Positions 49,863 to 60,400 of a DNA stretch of 64,000 nucleotides are shown piece after piece. How positions within the stretch are numbered: position 1 is the first letter of the stretch; the number at the start of each line of letters is the position of its first letter. This stretch comes from Clitopilus passeckerianus (Eukaryota > Basidiomycota > Agaricomycetes > Agaricales > Entolomataceae). A program made the translations under genes and the position numbers. The DNA lies in the NCBI GenBank assembly GCA_944990035.1, contig CALYLX010000115.1, forward strand, positions 124,001 through 188,000, in the 5' to 3' direction. The notes under the pieces were generated by a model. The model saw only the letters and a list, made by a program, of their open reading frames with translations, was not told the DNA's origin and searched no databases.

Positions 49863-50624
49863 AACTGGGTTTAAGCAAGGACCAACGGGGAGCGTTGGGG
49901 TTTGAGACGACCTGATGTTCTGTCACCTTGATGATGATTTTGATGACGATGATTACCGCTCGAGGTCCTAAACAGGAACAGCAGGGACCGTGCTACACAT
50001 ACGGAATTACCCTTTGTACGAAGTAATTCTACGCGCTCACGGACATACATGCCCCATAGCCGCTCTGATTTTTCAAGAGGATCAGCTCACAAGTTAGCCC
50101 ACAATCCGACGTACCTATGTAAATCATACTTACTACTTAGGACTCGAATGGATAGATACGAGAGCGCCAACAGAGCGATTGGGAGTCTGAGCGGGTGCAT
50201 AAAAACCCTTGCTGCGGGAGATATCGAACAGTGAAAACCGATTGGGCAAAGGCTACCGCCCTATGACATGACTTCTTCATCTCGTTTCTTGAGAGAAATT
50301 AGGCGTGTGCAAAAATGGCTAGCTCATCGGCCGCTGCAGTGTGCAGAAACATCCTGTTGAGTCAGCGCACTGAGGGCGAAGGCGTTACGATGGATTTCTG
50401 TGGGTATGATGCATACCAAGTAACTTTCGTCTCACTGTCAACGCCTATGTTGCCCACTCTCGGCGAATTCTCTTACATTGCGGTAGAAGAGGGTGGACCG
50501 AGGGTGGAAACAAGTGTGAAATTGTGAATGACCTCCTCATAGTACCGTTTTTACAAGTGTATCCGCAGGACACATTTCCGAAGATGGGGACGGAAACGGA
50601 GTCAGCTCTCTCTGACAGATTTTC
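49863..50624. other. Intergenic, no gene seen
   Basis: Upstream of the F-box-like gene and outside the duplicated block that begins near 50625; an open frame at 50315-50527 has no support. Confidence 0.5.
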
Positions 50625-50945
50625 ATCTTGTCAAGCTGCATGGTAACTTTGGTTACACGACGGTTTCCTCATTTAGCCTAAAAGACGCATCAATGAGTCA
50701 ATATGGCAGTGCGTCGGGGGGCTTTGTGGTCCCGACGCCGGAAGCGCATTGCCGCACTTGCTGTTTTAAGTAATGATGCGACGCCGTTTGTCCATCGTGA
50801 CTGATACGGATCGACCGCCAACTCACGTTGGCACAGCCATGAGGCGCGTGAACCTTGTGCGAAACTTGACTGTCATCAACGGCCAAAATGCTTAAATTGC
50901 GTTCTCTGCCACATCTTCGTTCCAACAATCGAACCTAGCTCAGCA

Positions 50946-53604
50946 ATGGTAACGACGCGTAGGCAATCAACAGTGCCAAAGGCTGAAGCTTCAACAACAA
51001 GAGCTCGAACTGCTGCGCGTCCCAAACGAACCGTGACAATGAAGAAGGCTCCCAAAGCCAGCAATTCGAAAGACGTAGAAATATCTGAAGGGGAAGGTGA
51101 TGACGATTGGGAAGAGGGTGCGTACAGTTCAAAAAATTCAGTTTCTGCGGTAATCTGACCCTTTGGTCATAGCATCCAAAAAACGCGCGAAACGCAAGAA
51201 GCGGTCCCACAAAGCTACAGGCAAGGTTACAAAAGCTCGACTAGATCTTGCCACCATGCTTGCTATGCCCTTTGATATACGGCTTGAGGTATGTACTTCT
51301 GTCTAAATGTCCGGATTTCTGTTTACGAACCATTATGCTAGATTTTCTCGTGGCTCTCTCCGAAAGACCTCCTTGCCGTCTCCCGCACCAACAAAGACTT
51401 CCGCCAGGCGATGATGAATCGTGGGGCGACGAGAATATGGAAATTGGCCCGAGAAAACGATGGTGTGCCAGCACCTCCGCCTGCCATGTCGGAACCTGAG
51501 TGGGCGGTCCTACTTTTCGACGGCACCCGCTGTGAGGTAAGACTGCCTGACTTCCTATTCGTTACTGTGGTCGCTAACTTGACCCCAGACTTGCAGTGCT
51601 CCTGGCGTTCTCAACATTGATTTTGGCATCCGCCGACGCGCGTGCGTAGGTTGCAGGAAGGCAAAGTACGTATACTACAACTACAAATGAAACAAGATGT
51701 CTTACCGTCACTACAGCCTTGTCTGCACACTTAAATTCAAGAAGGAATATCCTGAGTATGATGAGATCCTTATGGATATGATCCCGTATACGAACTGTAC
51801 GTTCTTCGTCCGCATTCTTTTGGCATGCTCCTGACATTTTTGTACAGTTGGTGGCTGGGCTCACGGGCGTAGGTCCAGCGGCAAGTTCTTCTGGCTCCCC
51901 GACATATACGATATCTCCAAGGAGTGGGCCACATATCAAGATGCCATCCATCGGCGTGCCCCGGGAGCCAGGCAGCGGGCAGCAGACTTCCTCGAAGCAA
52001 GGAAGCAACTCGTTCAGAGCATTGCTGATGTATGTCTCCTTGGAATACGGAAGTTTCTCTCCCACTCACGTCGTTACAGGGCACAAGGGCCTTGGAGTCG
52101 TGGCACCTTGGCGTCAGGAGAAGCCAGATGAATGAGAATTCCCGACTCCAGCGAAACCGAAAGGATGAGTAAGTGCTGTCATCTTCATGTGGTAGGCCAA
52201 TATCTCACTCCGTGACAGGATATACAAGCGCTTCAGAGAACTTGGCTATACCAACAATGACATCGATGCCATACGCCACGAGTCACAGGTTCTTCACAGC
52301 CGAGAGTTGACCGAACGAAGTACGTGCTCAAGTAATCACCTCAAGTCTCACAACCTGATCGCCCCGACCAGGCTGGAAACGTATTCACCCAGCCCTGGAA
52401 GCCCGTATCAAGGAGGATCGCCAAGCACGGGTCACCTGGCAGAGGATGCAAATATTCAAAGATGTCTTCAGTGACTACGTCAAGACCTTATCTCCTCATG
52501 AATGGGTCCGCCACCCCTCAATCACGGATGTTATGGCGCTGCCTGTCATTAACCCCGTCCTCAACGCACCATGGGACACCGACGTGACGAAAGAGGTCCT
52601 CGAGGAGTTGGTCCCCCAGATTCCAGCGGCCATCAGCGTCTGGCGGGAGGAAATGAAGAATGCCCTCCACGAAAAGGTAGTTTTGTTCAAGCGCGAGATG
52701 TACGTGGCCTCCCTTTCTCTCCGTGTTATAGTAGCTGACCCCGAGCTAGGCACGAGAAAGCCAACCCTCCGCCCAAGAAGGGGAGGAAAGCTAAAGGCCC
52801 TGCTGCTGCACCAGCTGAAGAAACCCAACCTCCCTCAACTGAACCTCTCGCCCTCGCCACATCCGCTTTCACTTGTTCATTGTGCTGGTCTGCCAACTAC
52901 GGATGGGGAAGGTCTTATGCCAACGTGTGGTTCGGCTGGGAAGGGGTACTGCTGCATTCCTGCTCCGATATGTGGCACCCTAGGAGAAACAACCGAGTGG
53001 GAACCCCAGTGGTCTCCGAGCAAGCGTACAACCTCGCAGCCGACCTTGTGCGGGATGCGGGCTTGGACCCCGAAACCGCCACAATCGAGGATATGGACAA
53101 GACAGGCGCAAAATGGTTCTGCAAGACGTGCGAAACGAAAAAGGAGCTCGTCCATGATTGGAAAGCAGCAGTATGTTTCCTGTCGTTGCTTATTTCTCTG
53201 CATATCTCTGACATTTCTCGGCTGTAGATTGCTCACGCATTGTCATGGAACCATACCAATACACCAGTGGCTTGGCAGAAGCTGACGGATTATCAACTTC
53301 AGCATGTTCGGCCACTCAGCGAGCCTCACTTGCGGGATAGCGTGTGGGGATGTGGACAATGCAAAACCAACTTCAGGAGGCGGGAGACGAAGGCCCGGGT
53401 GGAACACCATTTGAATGAAGAGTTAGTCTCTCCCTGCTACCTATCTACGAGTTGATGCTTATTCTTACATCCTTGTTCAGGCACAAAGTCAAATCGCCTG
53501 TTGAAGGAACGGACATGATTTACTACCCGAGTCGAACCTCCTACGCCCCGTCCAATGAGCAATGCAAGGTTCCCCCTGAGCCAGAGGCTAGCCAAGATTC
53601 ATAG
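50946..53604 (+). CDS. F-box/zinc-finger protein, copy 3 (intact, 12 exons)
   Basis: Exons 50946-51117, 51173-51288, 51342-51536, 51589-51665, 51717-51796, 51848-52029, 52080-52168, 52219-52319, 52372-52699, 52750-53170, 53228-53421 and 53481-53604 sum to 692 codons plus stop. A basic linker with acidic patch (EISEGEGDDDWEE, KKRAKRKKRSHK) precedes the F-box (AMPFDIRLE|IFSWLSPKDLLAVSRTNKDF). A zinc site follows (RCETCSAPGVL...ACVGCRK), then WLPDIYDISKEWATYQDAIH and long helices (REEMKNALHEKV). A Pro/Lys-rich hinge leads to FTCSLC...LLHSCSDMW...WFCKTC and a final finger C-x2-C-x15-H-x4-H. Probably an SCF adaptor with metal-binding target sites. All introns are 50-60 bases. It shares promoter sequence with copy 2. 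Confidence 0.88.
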
Positions 53605-53789
53605 TAGTTAGGCAGGTGGAGGTCGCCACAGACATTCTCTCCTTTCTATTTTAACGGACTCCTTTACCACACTTCGGACTGCACAATTCATAGCTTTATC
53701 ATCACGGGTATGTTCTATATATTCTTGTTATCATCATATACTGCCTGGATCTGCGTATACGAGTCGCTATCCACACATCGCTTCCCAAA

Positions 53790-54585
53790 TTAGCTTACTT
53801 GTTCGTATTCTGCCAACGCTTTCAGAATCTTTCCCCATCTACCGCCGTGCCATTCTGAGAACTCTTTCCACTCATTGGAGGTTTCGCCCCAAACAATTCT
53901 CAACCAAATAATGTAGCCAACTAGCGTCAGGTCGCTGAAGCTGATCGCATGGCCCATCACGAAGGGGCCATCTTGATCCTTCTTCCTCAGCCATCCATCT
54001 ACAACCCCGAAGTCCCTCTTCAATCTTTCCCATTGAATCTTCTTCTCTTCGTCGCTGAGCGAACGTGGAATGTCATCTCCGTAATTCGTGCGGTCCCAGT
54101 ACTCGGCACTTCGCTCCTTCAGTACCAGTGTAGTGGCCGGAAAGATGAACTGCCATAAGGCAGGCAAGGCCACTCGATAGCCCGAAAGCCATGCCGCCTG
54201 AAGAGCTCCGCTTCCTGTTGGAAATAGCTTCGGTGTGTCGGGATATTGGGCCTCGAGATATTCCGCAATCTTCGCCGATTCTGAGATGGCTCGTTGTGTT
54301 GATGGGTCGTAAATGACGGGAAGAGTAAACAGCCAACTACCGTCAGCCCGTCTCTCTGTAGGCTCGGCACCGATGCGTTTACATGTAGCTTCAATATCAG
54401 GATATTCCAACCATTCAGTACGGTAAGGAATTCCCTTGTAGTTCAGGGAATATCTTTACGACCAAATCAGCAGATATGTGGGGAACAAGTAGTGGAAGAC
54501 ACCACCTCGTCTTCCACACATTGGGACTCCAGGCTTTGTCCGGCAGGGAGGAGTCGATATCGTATAAAACAATCTCACTAGACAT
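53790..54585 (-). CDS. Glutathione transferase, FuA/etherase-like (1)
   Basis: Exons 54585-54506 and 54453-53790 give 247 residues, a usual size. The thioredoxin-like N-terminal domain starts EIVLYDIDSSLPDKAWSPNVWKTRYSLNYKGIPY, where the SPN-x-WKTR segment holds the expected active-site serine position. EYPDIE, the cis-proline stretch (FTLPVIYDPS) and the glutathione-binding SAKIAEYLEAQYPDTP follow. The helical domain ends WKEFSEWHGGRWGKIL. The class is expanded in wood- and litter-decaying fungi and conjugates or binds wood extractives and xenobiotics. It faces the F-box/zinc-finger gene tail-to-tail. Class assignment is by motif. Confidence 0.88.
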
Positions 54586-54925
54586 TGTGTTTGCTGGGTT
54601 AGGAAATCACTTGCTGATAGATGGGTCCTTTAAGCATCCCAGACCTGCCAAGCGAAGTGTTCATCTTCTACTCGGCGACAGAATAGCATGAGTTGAGTGC
54701 GTGCTCCCGTGCCTGAGCTGACCAAGTCTTACTAACAGATCATAGGAGACCGATTGACTTCCCCGAGGGATATGAATCAGTATAAATCAGCGAGACAAAT
54801 TTACCCCGAGATTCTATGGACGATGCGAGAGAAGGAGGAGGGGTTGATTATATGATGATCGTAACAAATGTCCAAACCAAAGTGATGTAGATAATTACCG
54901 CAGGACCCTGAAAATCGTCAAATCA
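54586..54925. other. Short intergenic between tandem transferases
   Basis: Carries the promoter of the first transferase; no clear TATA box was recognised. Confidence 0.5.
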
Positions 54926-55729
54926 TCAATGGACCGCGCTGTACTGCTCCAATCCTTCCAGAAGCTTTCCCCATCTCCCGTTATGCCACGCAGACATATC
55001 TCTCCACTCCGGCGAATCCTCCCCCCAGGCAAGCTTTAGCCACACGATATATCCTGCAAACACGAAGTCCCCAAAGCTAGGAGAATCTCCTAGAATAAAC
55101 GGGCTGCTCCCGTCCTCCTTGGCTAGCCACCCATCAACGATCCCAAAATCATTCTTCATTCTTGCCCATTGAATTTTCCGTTCGTCCTCACTCAGTACTC
55201 GAGGAGCGCCCTCCTCGTCATATTTTATTCGAGCGTAGGGCACAGCGCTAACCGGGTTCAAGATTTTTACGGTGGCCGGAAAAGCGAATTGCCAGATAGC
55301 CGGCAAGGCAACCCTATAGGCAGTCAGGTATGCAGCCTGAAGAGCCTTCGTTCCGCCTGGAAATAATTTGGGTGTATCCGGGTATTGAGCGTCCAAGTAT
55401 TCGGCGATTTTGATCGAGTCGGCGACGGTTTCCCCGGTATTGGGGTCGAAGATTGCGGGGAGAGTGTACTTCCAGCTTCCGTCAGGACGCTGCTCTGTTG
55501 GCTGGGCACCAATGCGTGGCATCACCACACGGATGTCTGGGCATTCTATCCATTCGGTTCGATATGGGATCCTTTTGTAATTCAAGCAGTATCTTCGCAT
55601 TGAAAGGGTTTAGAAAGTGAAAGACTCTGAATTGCAATGACGACGTTACCTGGTTTTCCAAACATTTGGACTCCAAGCTCTACCAGGAAGTTTCGAGTCT
55701 AAGTCGTACAAAACAATTTCCTGGGGCAT
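54926..55729 (-). CDS. Glutathione transferase, FuA/etherase-like (2)
   Basis: Exons 55729-55650 and 55592-54926 give 248 residues. The exon-1 length (80 bases) and splice phase equal those of the neighbouring transferase, showing a tandem duplication. Motifs: EIVLYDLDSKLPGRAWSPNVWKTR (spread over the splice), YCLNYKRIPYRTEW, YTLPAIFDPNTG, DSIKIAEYLDAQYPDTPKL, and a helical domain ending WRDMSAWHNGRWGKLLEGL. The exon-1 relic of the dead copy at 31755 is closer to this gene (DSKL) than to the first. Cytosolic detoxification is the likely role. TATAAAT lies about 40 bases upstream of the ATG. Confidence 0.88.
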
Positions 55730-55766
55730 AACGATCGCCGACGGGGAGACAGCATTCTCATTTTGA

Positions 55767-55773
55767 ATTTATA
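55767..55773 (-). promoter_or_regulatory. Possible TATA box of transferase 2
   Basis: TATAAAT on the minus strand 38-44 bases before the ATG at 55729; the short spacing makes it tentative. Confidence 0.4.
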
Positions 55774-56119
55774 CATTCCAGAGATCCAGGGATGCAGGAG
55801 ACGATTACCAACTTCCCATGTTGTAAATCCGAGCCTCACCGATCACGCAGCTTGTAGATTGAGTCACTCCATCACAGCCTATTGCAAAGTCGCCTATTAT
55901 ACCGGGAGGAGATAGCTCTTAAGTATGATATGGCGGTATTGAGGGAAATCACCGCCCGTTCGGCAACGAAAGAACAAGCGTGTATTTCTGATAAATATAG
56001 CCGCGACTGGAAACAATATTGAGGCAAGGCGGAAGTATTCCAACCCCCATTCCCACCGCTGCCACCCAGTTTTCCCCAAGATTAGCTCCAATCATCGAGC
56101 GGCATCGACACTAAACCCT

Positions 56120-56856
56120 TCAGGTCATTTCTCTTTGAGCTTGGTAGAGACGTGCCTTATATCGGCAATAAAGTCCGAAGCTGTTGGTCCTAACGAAAGA
56201 AGTCGGGTGCCAGTGAAGACCAGATCTATACCCTACATCGGGAAAGACCATCCAGCAGGGGTTACCAATGCGTTCCAAGAAAAGTTCTCTTCTTTCATGT
56301 TGTTGAGTTAGATCGCTTCCTATACCGGAAATTGTGACGTTCAGGTTGTGGTCAGAGGTTGGCACAGCAATGTCCTGGAGATTGTGCATAATCTGAGCTT
56401 CAGCGTCGGGCTTCGTAGATTGCGATTTCATTTCTTCCTGATCAGGAAGTCGCTGAACTAGTTCTTCGTATCAAAAAAACATACAACATCTTTCTCAGAA
56501 ATGATGAACTGCTCTATTACGGGTCGATAGAACTGGGCAGAAAAGAAGGGCCTGCAGAGAATGCATCCCGCGAGAGAGGAAAGCAAATGTTGCGCCCGTC
56601 TTGGGGCAACGGTAGACGGCACTCTAGTAGGTCGCTCCGCCAGTTACGTCATCCTGGTTGATGAGCCAAGGAGACCTTTCCTTCCCCGCCTCTAACGCAG
56701 CCACTACAACCTAGATTAGAAATGTAAGAAGGATCAACTTGGCACAAAAAACCAACCCTTCAAGTCTACCTTTCTCTGTATTACTGAGGCGTTGCTGAGG
56801 TTGGATAGGACTAGCGGCAAGCAGCCAGTTGCCAAGCAATGAATGAGCCTAGCCAT
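56120..56856 (-). CDS. Orphan protein, four exons
   Basis: Exons 56856-56770, 56710-56676, 56623-56485 and 56437-56120 give 192 residues, a multiple of three. The N-terminus (MARLIHCLATGCLPLVLSNL) could be a weak signal peptide. The centre reads APRRAQHLLSSLAGCILC, FYRPVIEQFIISEKD, and the C-terminus GNPCWMVFPDVGYRSGLHWH. The product is of unknown family. Support comes from the 35-base second exon joining in frame and a TATA box about 110 bases upstream. If the second intron is not removed, the product ends early at a TAG (56626-56624) as a 57-residue peptide. Confidence 0.5.
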
Positions 56857-56962
56857 CGCCGTGCTGGACCTGGGGTCAGGCGAAAATACGATTGAGGATA
56901 GAAGTAATGGCGTACGACACTCAAGGAACCTACTTCTGAAGGTGCATATCTGTGCATACGCC

Positions 56963-56970
56963 TTTTTATA
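56963..56970 (-). promoter_or_regulatory. TATA box of the orphan gene at 56856
   Basis: TATAAAAA on the minus strand, 107-114 bases before the ATG. Confidence 0.5.
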
Positions 56971-57182
56971 GTCCTACGTGGGGAGACGAAGGTATTGCCT
57001 CAGCGACACCGCGGAAAGAATGCAAAGTCAACACACATAACAGCCGAATGTCGATATTCTGTTCTGATATCTGCTGCTGCAGAGGAATTGAACGGCTACA
57101 TTGATCAAATGTAAGTCATTCGGTGACATTGTCGAGCGTTAAGTGATTGACGGCACCGTTTAACGAGCCACCTTGTACCCCC

Positions 57183-57530
57183 CTAAACGCCGAGTGCAGT
57201 CCATCTGCAGAACGGCACGCAGAGGTTGAACAGGGATGATGGTGATGGACACCCTGTCAGTCACAAGTAGCTAGTGATTACGGTTATCGCTTTACGACCG
57301 CTTCAGCAGATGCATATGAACATACCGAAAGAGGAGTTCCCGGCGGGGAGATCATGCTTGAGTTCCTGTGTTGGAACCGGCAGATGACTAAGGGGCCAAA
57401 ATATGATTCCTCTAACCTCCGTTTCAGAGGCGAGATTAACGTCATTCAAGATCCAGAGGCTTCGTTTTGAGGAAGGATGAGCCTGGTTCGCTGTCTGTTT
57501 CAAGGCTACTTCGCGGACAAGCGCCCTCAT
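57183..57530 (-). other. Possible short coding fragment
   Basis: From ATG 57530 (MRALVREVALKQTAN, SLWILNDVNLASETEVRG, FWPLSHLPVPTQE) a donor GTATGT near 57312 and an acceptor before GCPSPSSLFNLC lead to TAG at 57185-57183, about 100 residues. No family recognised, no promoter seen. It may be an exon of something larger or a relic. Confidence 0.25.
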
Positions 57531-57779
57531 TCCAGGGAGTGACAAAGAGCACGAATCTCATTGGACGGAAGACCTTTTACGACGATTGATTCAGTATTCA
57601 TTAAATACGTTGGGTTGCGAAGAACCCCAAACGATAGATAAGCTTGGGTAACGTAGTGAGAGGCCGATGGATACTGGATATAGCCAGACGACTGGCAGAA
57701 ATGCCATAGCCATGTGGAAGAGAAGAAGGCCACGGGGCGACTCAGTAGCCTTGCGGTTTGGTGGTATTATACTGGTAGC

Positions 57780-58051
57780 CTATAGCCAATTGGGTGTCCC
57801 AACAGGCTCCGCTAGTGCTATTGCTATCGAGGAGTCAGCATTACAGAAGATCGAAGTTCTTCTAGTCGAACGAACCTTCCAAATCAATTTTGGGAGTGAC
57901 AGCAGCAAACACGGTGATAGTAAACAGCGTCATCGAGATAATCAACGTTGTAAGAAGTCCATTCCTTCCGATTGTCCACGAAGTCAGCTGGTAAAACAAA
58001 TGTAAGCTCGACGACAACGAAGGTCAGTGAGTGCAGGGAATAACGCACCAT
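57780..58051 (-). CDS. Small secreted peptide precursor 1 (start codon alone in exon 1)
   Basis: Exons 58051-58049 (ATG only), 57987-57876 and 57823-57780 join to 52 residues; introns are 61 and 52 bases with GTGCGT...ACCAG and GTTCG...GATAG ends. The product has a hydrophobic signal-like core (GLLTTLIISMTLFTITVFAA), then a short tail with PKIDLE, split by the second intron after DLE, and a C-terminal PNWL. A sister gene at 63367-63625 has the same three-exon structure, the same 44-base last exon, PK-x-DLE and a final WL. The likely mature secreted peptide is about 22 residues. The conserved tail suggests a recognised end. Function unknown; it is not a farnesylated pheromone, as there is no C-terminal CaaX. 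Confidence 0.6.
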
Positions 58052-58853
58052 TTTTTGTGAGCAAGTGGTACGTTGCCCATCTTCGAGATTCTTGCATGGT
58101 ATTTATATGCGTTATGGTATACAGCAATTACATTGGCAAGCATCCGATATCCAGGGCCACTTCAAAACATGAACTTTGCACATCGTCCCACAGCAGCTGA
58201 TTTGCCACAGAGAATGAATCATCACAGGTAGTCCGGTGGCGACTCGGCCAGCCTCACCACAGCAAGCGAGAGCCAAGCTAAATGTCCATTCTAAGATCGG
58301 CTATTCAGAAAATGCTGCTCACAGTGAATCGCCGAGTGACTCGAAGCGCAAAGCCGTAGGCGAAACCTAGTAGCCGTTCCAACTACACTGCCCTAATCAT
58401 CAGCTAAAGGTACCGAATGGAGGTGAGTCCGTAGTTTTATGCATTCACGTCTTCTTCCGGGTATTTGTTTATTGTCTAGAGGAAGACACAGTTCCTCCCT
58501 CGGAGGAACGACAAGGGTGGTGACAGTAGTAACAAAACAAAGACCTTTCAACCAAATTTGCTCCTCGTTGTGCTGAATCAGCACGGTTTTCGGTCTAAAC
58601 TCGATAAATAAGGGTATGCCGACTTGCGGATCAAAGACTATCGGACAGATTCTTCAAACGTACGCACCTGCTTGCACTGGTCGATTATGCCTGGCAGTGA
58701 CTGCCACTCTGAATACACCGATCACAGGGATGACAAACTCAAACGAAAGAATCGAATCCTTGGCGACATATGTCGCACCTCAACCTGACGGTGTTCGAAT
58801 GTCCACGGATCTACATTTGAAACGACTAAGCTCTTCCAAAACCATCTGTCTTT
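58052..58853. other. Intergenic, no gene seen
   Basis: Lies upstream of peptide gene 1 and at the 3' side of the acetyltransferase; no supported gene. Confidence 0.45.
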
Positions 58854-59891
58854 TCATGGTTTAGGGCGTGTAAGGAAGTAATCTGGCCATGCCCCGGTAT
58901 CAGCAGGTATCTCCAAATGACTCAAGAGCTTGAAGCCGAGCCTCTGGTACCACTCAGACTAAGTGATACATCAGCACCCATAGTTTGCAATGCTCTCCAC
59001 AAACCTACTTACATTACTCTGGGATTGCGTTGCGAGTGAAACAGGCTTGCCCTCCTTCGAAGCCTAGATGCGCAGGCTTAGACGGACCCTACGAGAGATG
59101 TGTACTATCCATAACCCTCACCCTTTGAACTACAGTATTGATTATCGCACTTGCGTAGCCTCGGCGCTGATAGGCTGGGTCCGTCGCAATGACATTTGCA
59201 AACCAGCCCCCAAGATACTGCGGGAACGCTAGGATATTAATGTCACGAGATCTTTCAGAAGAATGCGGGCCTACATCTTCTCCGAGCAGCTTGTTTAACT
59301 CGCCTTCGTGAATAGCCAAGAACTGGCAAAGGGATCAATTATCTGCGCCAACGGGTCCAGTCTGTGTGGGGTACCGCTCACCGTTTTCACCCACCAATCC
59401 TGAGCCTCAGGGGATAAACTGACGAAGAATTGATCCCAACCAGCCGCTCTTTGCTCCTCGCTGGTGACAAACGTCAGTTCGATCGAAAGCAGAGATACGG
59501 CGCCGCCTCATACGTGCTGAACATCATTTTTCCGGGTCCGAACCAAGCTCCCACCGAGTAGATCTTGTTAATATCGTTCTTGTCTGCTACAACGTAGAAT
59601 GAGCCGTCGACGGCACATCCCGCTAGCATTGAGCGGAAGAGGCCATCTTCAATATCATGGTTTCCGCCAAGCATAGCCGTCAATGAGATATCTTGAATGC
59701 ACAATTCAATTCATACGAGCGGCAAAAGTTAGATCAGAGTCATATGCTCACCTCCTTTAAAGGCCTTCTGGCAGACTACCACAGCAGCCTCGATCTGCTC
59801 CTCTGTAAACTGTTTCAACGACTCATCTCCTGAATGATGCATGTCGCTTACTAGTTGGCTTTTCGATGAGATGCACTGTTACTGAGTCCAT
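58854..59891 (-). CDS. GNAT-family N-acetyltransferase
   Basis: About seven exons from ATG 59891 (MDSVTVHLIEKPT) to TGA 58856-58854 give roughly 241 residues. Read in order: EEQIEAAVVVCQKAFKG, the internal SLTAMLGGNHDIEDG, strands FYVVADKND...YSVGAWFGPGK, and the acetyl-CoA-binding motif VIATDPAYQRRGYASAIINT, where Q-R-R-G-Y-A is the R/Q-x-x-G-x-G/A loop. The C-terminal strand SEWYQRLGFKLLSHLE is the usual last part of the fold. The overall form is that of the fungal GNAT proteins often found next to secondary-metabolism or detoxification genes; the substrate is unknown. A clean chain of splice sites supports the model, but the exact ends of the two 3' introns are tentative. Confidence 0.78.
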
Positions 59892-60400
59892 CGATGACTA
59901 CCCTTGTCCCCTGCGTTGGAAGAATCACGGTTTATGTATGAGTATACAGCTCCGTTCGCGGTCTTTAACCACCTACCTACCTCTTGAAACGCAGTCACGA
60001 TCAAAGAAGCGCACTGGCGACTTCTGATTATCATGGGGTGGATAGTTTATCTCTGGCCTTTTCTGAGAAATGATCTGATTAGATGGTACATGATGGCGGT
60101 TCATCTTCCATGGGCGCAGATCCATCTGCGTGGGTTCATCTCAGGCCTCTAGAACCAGTTCAAGTCTATCCATCACTGATTCGACTTCCTCAGAACGTGG
60201 GTTCGTCACATGGCTGAGCTGGCCAATACTCTGCGTAAACATAGCTGACAGTGAGAAGTATGGGCCCACATTGAATGCGTGATGGGGAAACGCGATGACA
60301 GCGCACCCCAGAATAAATAATTGATCGATTATTTTGTGTCTCCATGAAACCTGTAATACAAGCGAGCCGACGAGAGTAATTGTATAGTATAATAATAATA
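59892..60400. other. Intergenic, no gene seen
   Basis: Holds the acetyltransferase promoter and the 3' flank of the second seven-helix gene, with an AATAATAATATT patch near 60390. Confidence 0.5.

Larger units (their letters stand above)
50625..54585. repeat. Segmental duplication, copy in inverted orientation to 31755-35455
   Basis: Contains about 320 bases of shared upstream sequence, the complete F-box/zinc-finger gene on the plus strand and the intact transferase on the minus strand, tail-to-tail. The second transferase at 54926 lies just outside and has no counterpart near 31.7 kb. Confidence 0.8.
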
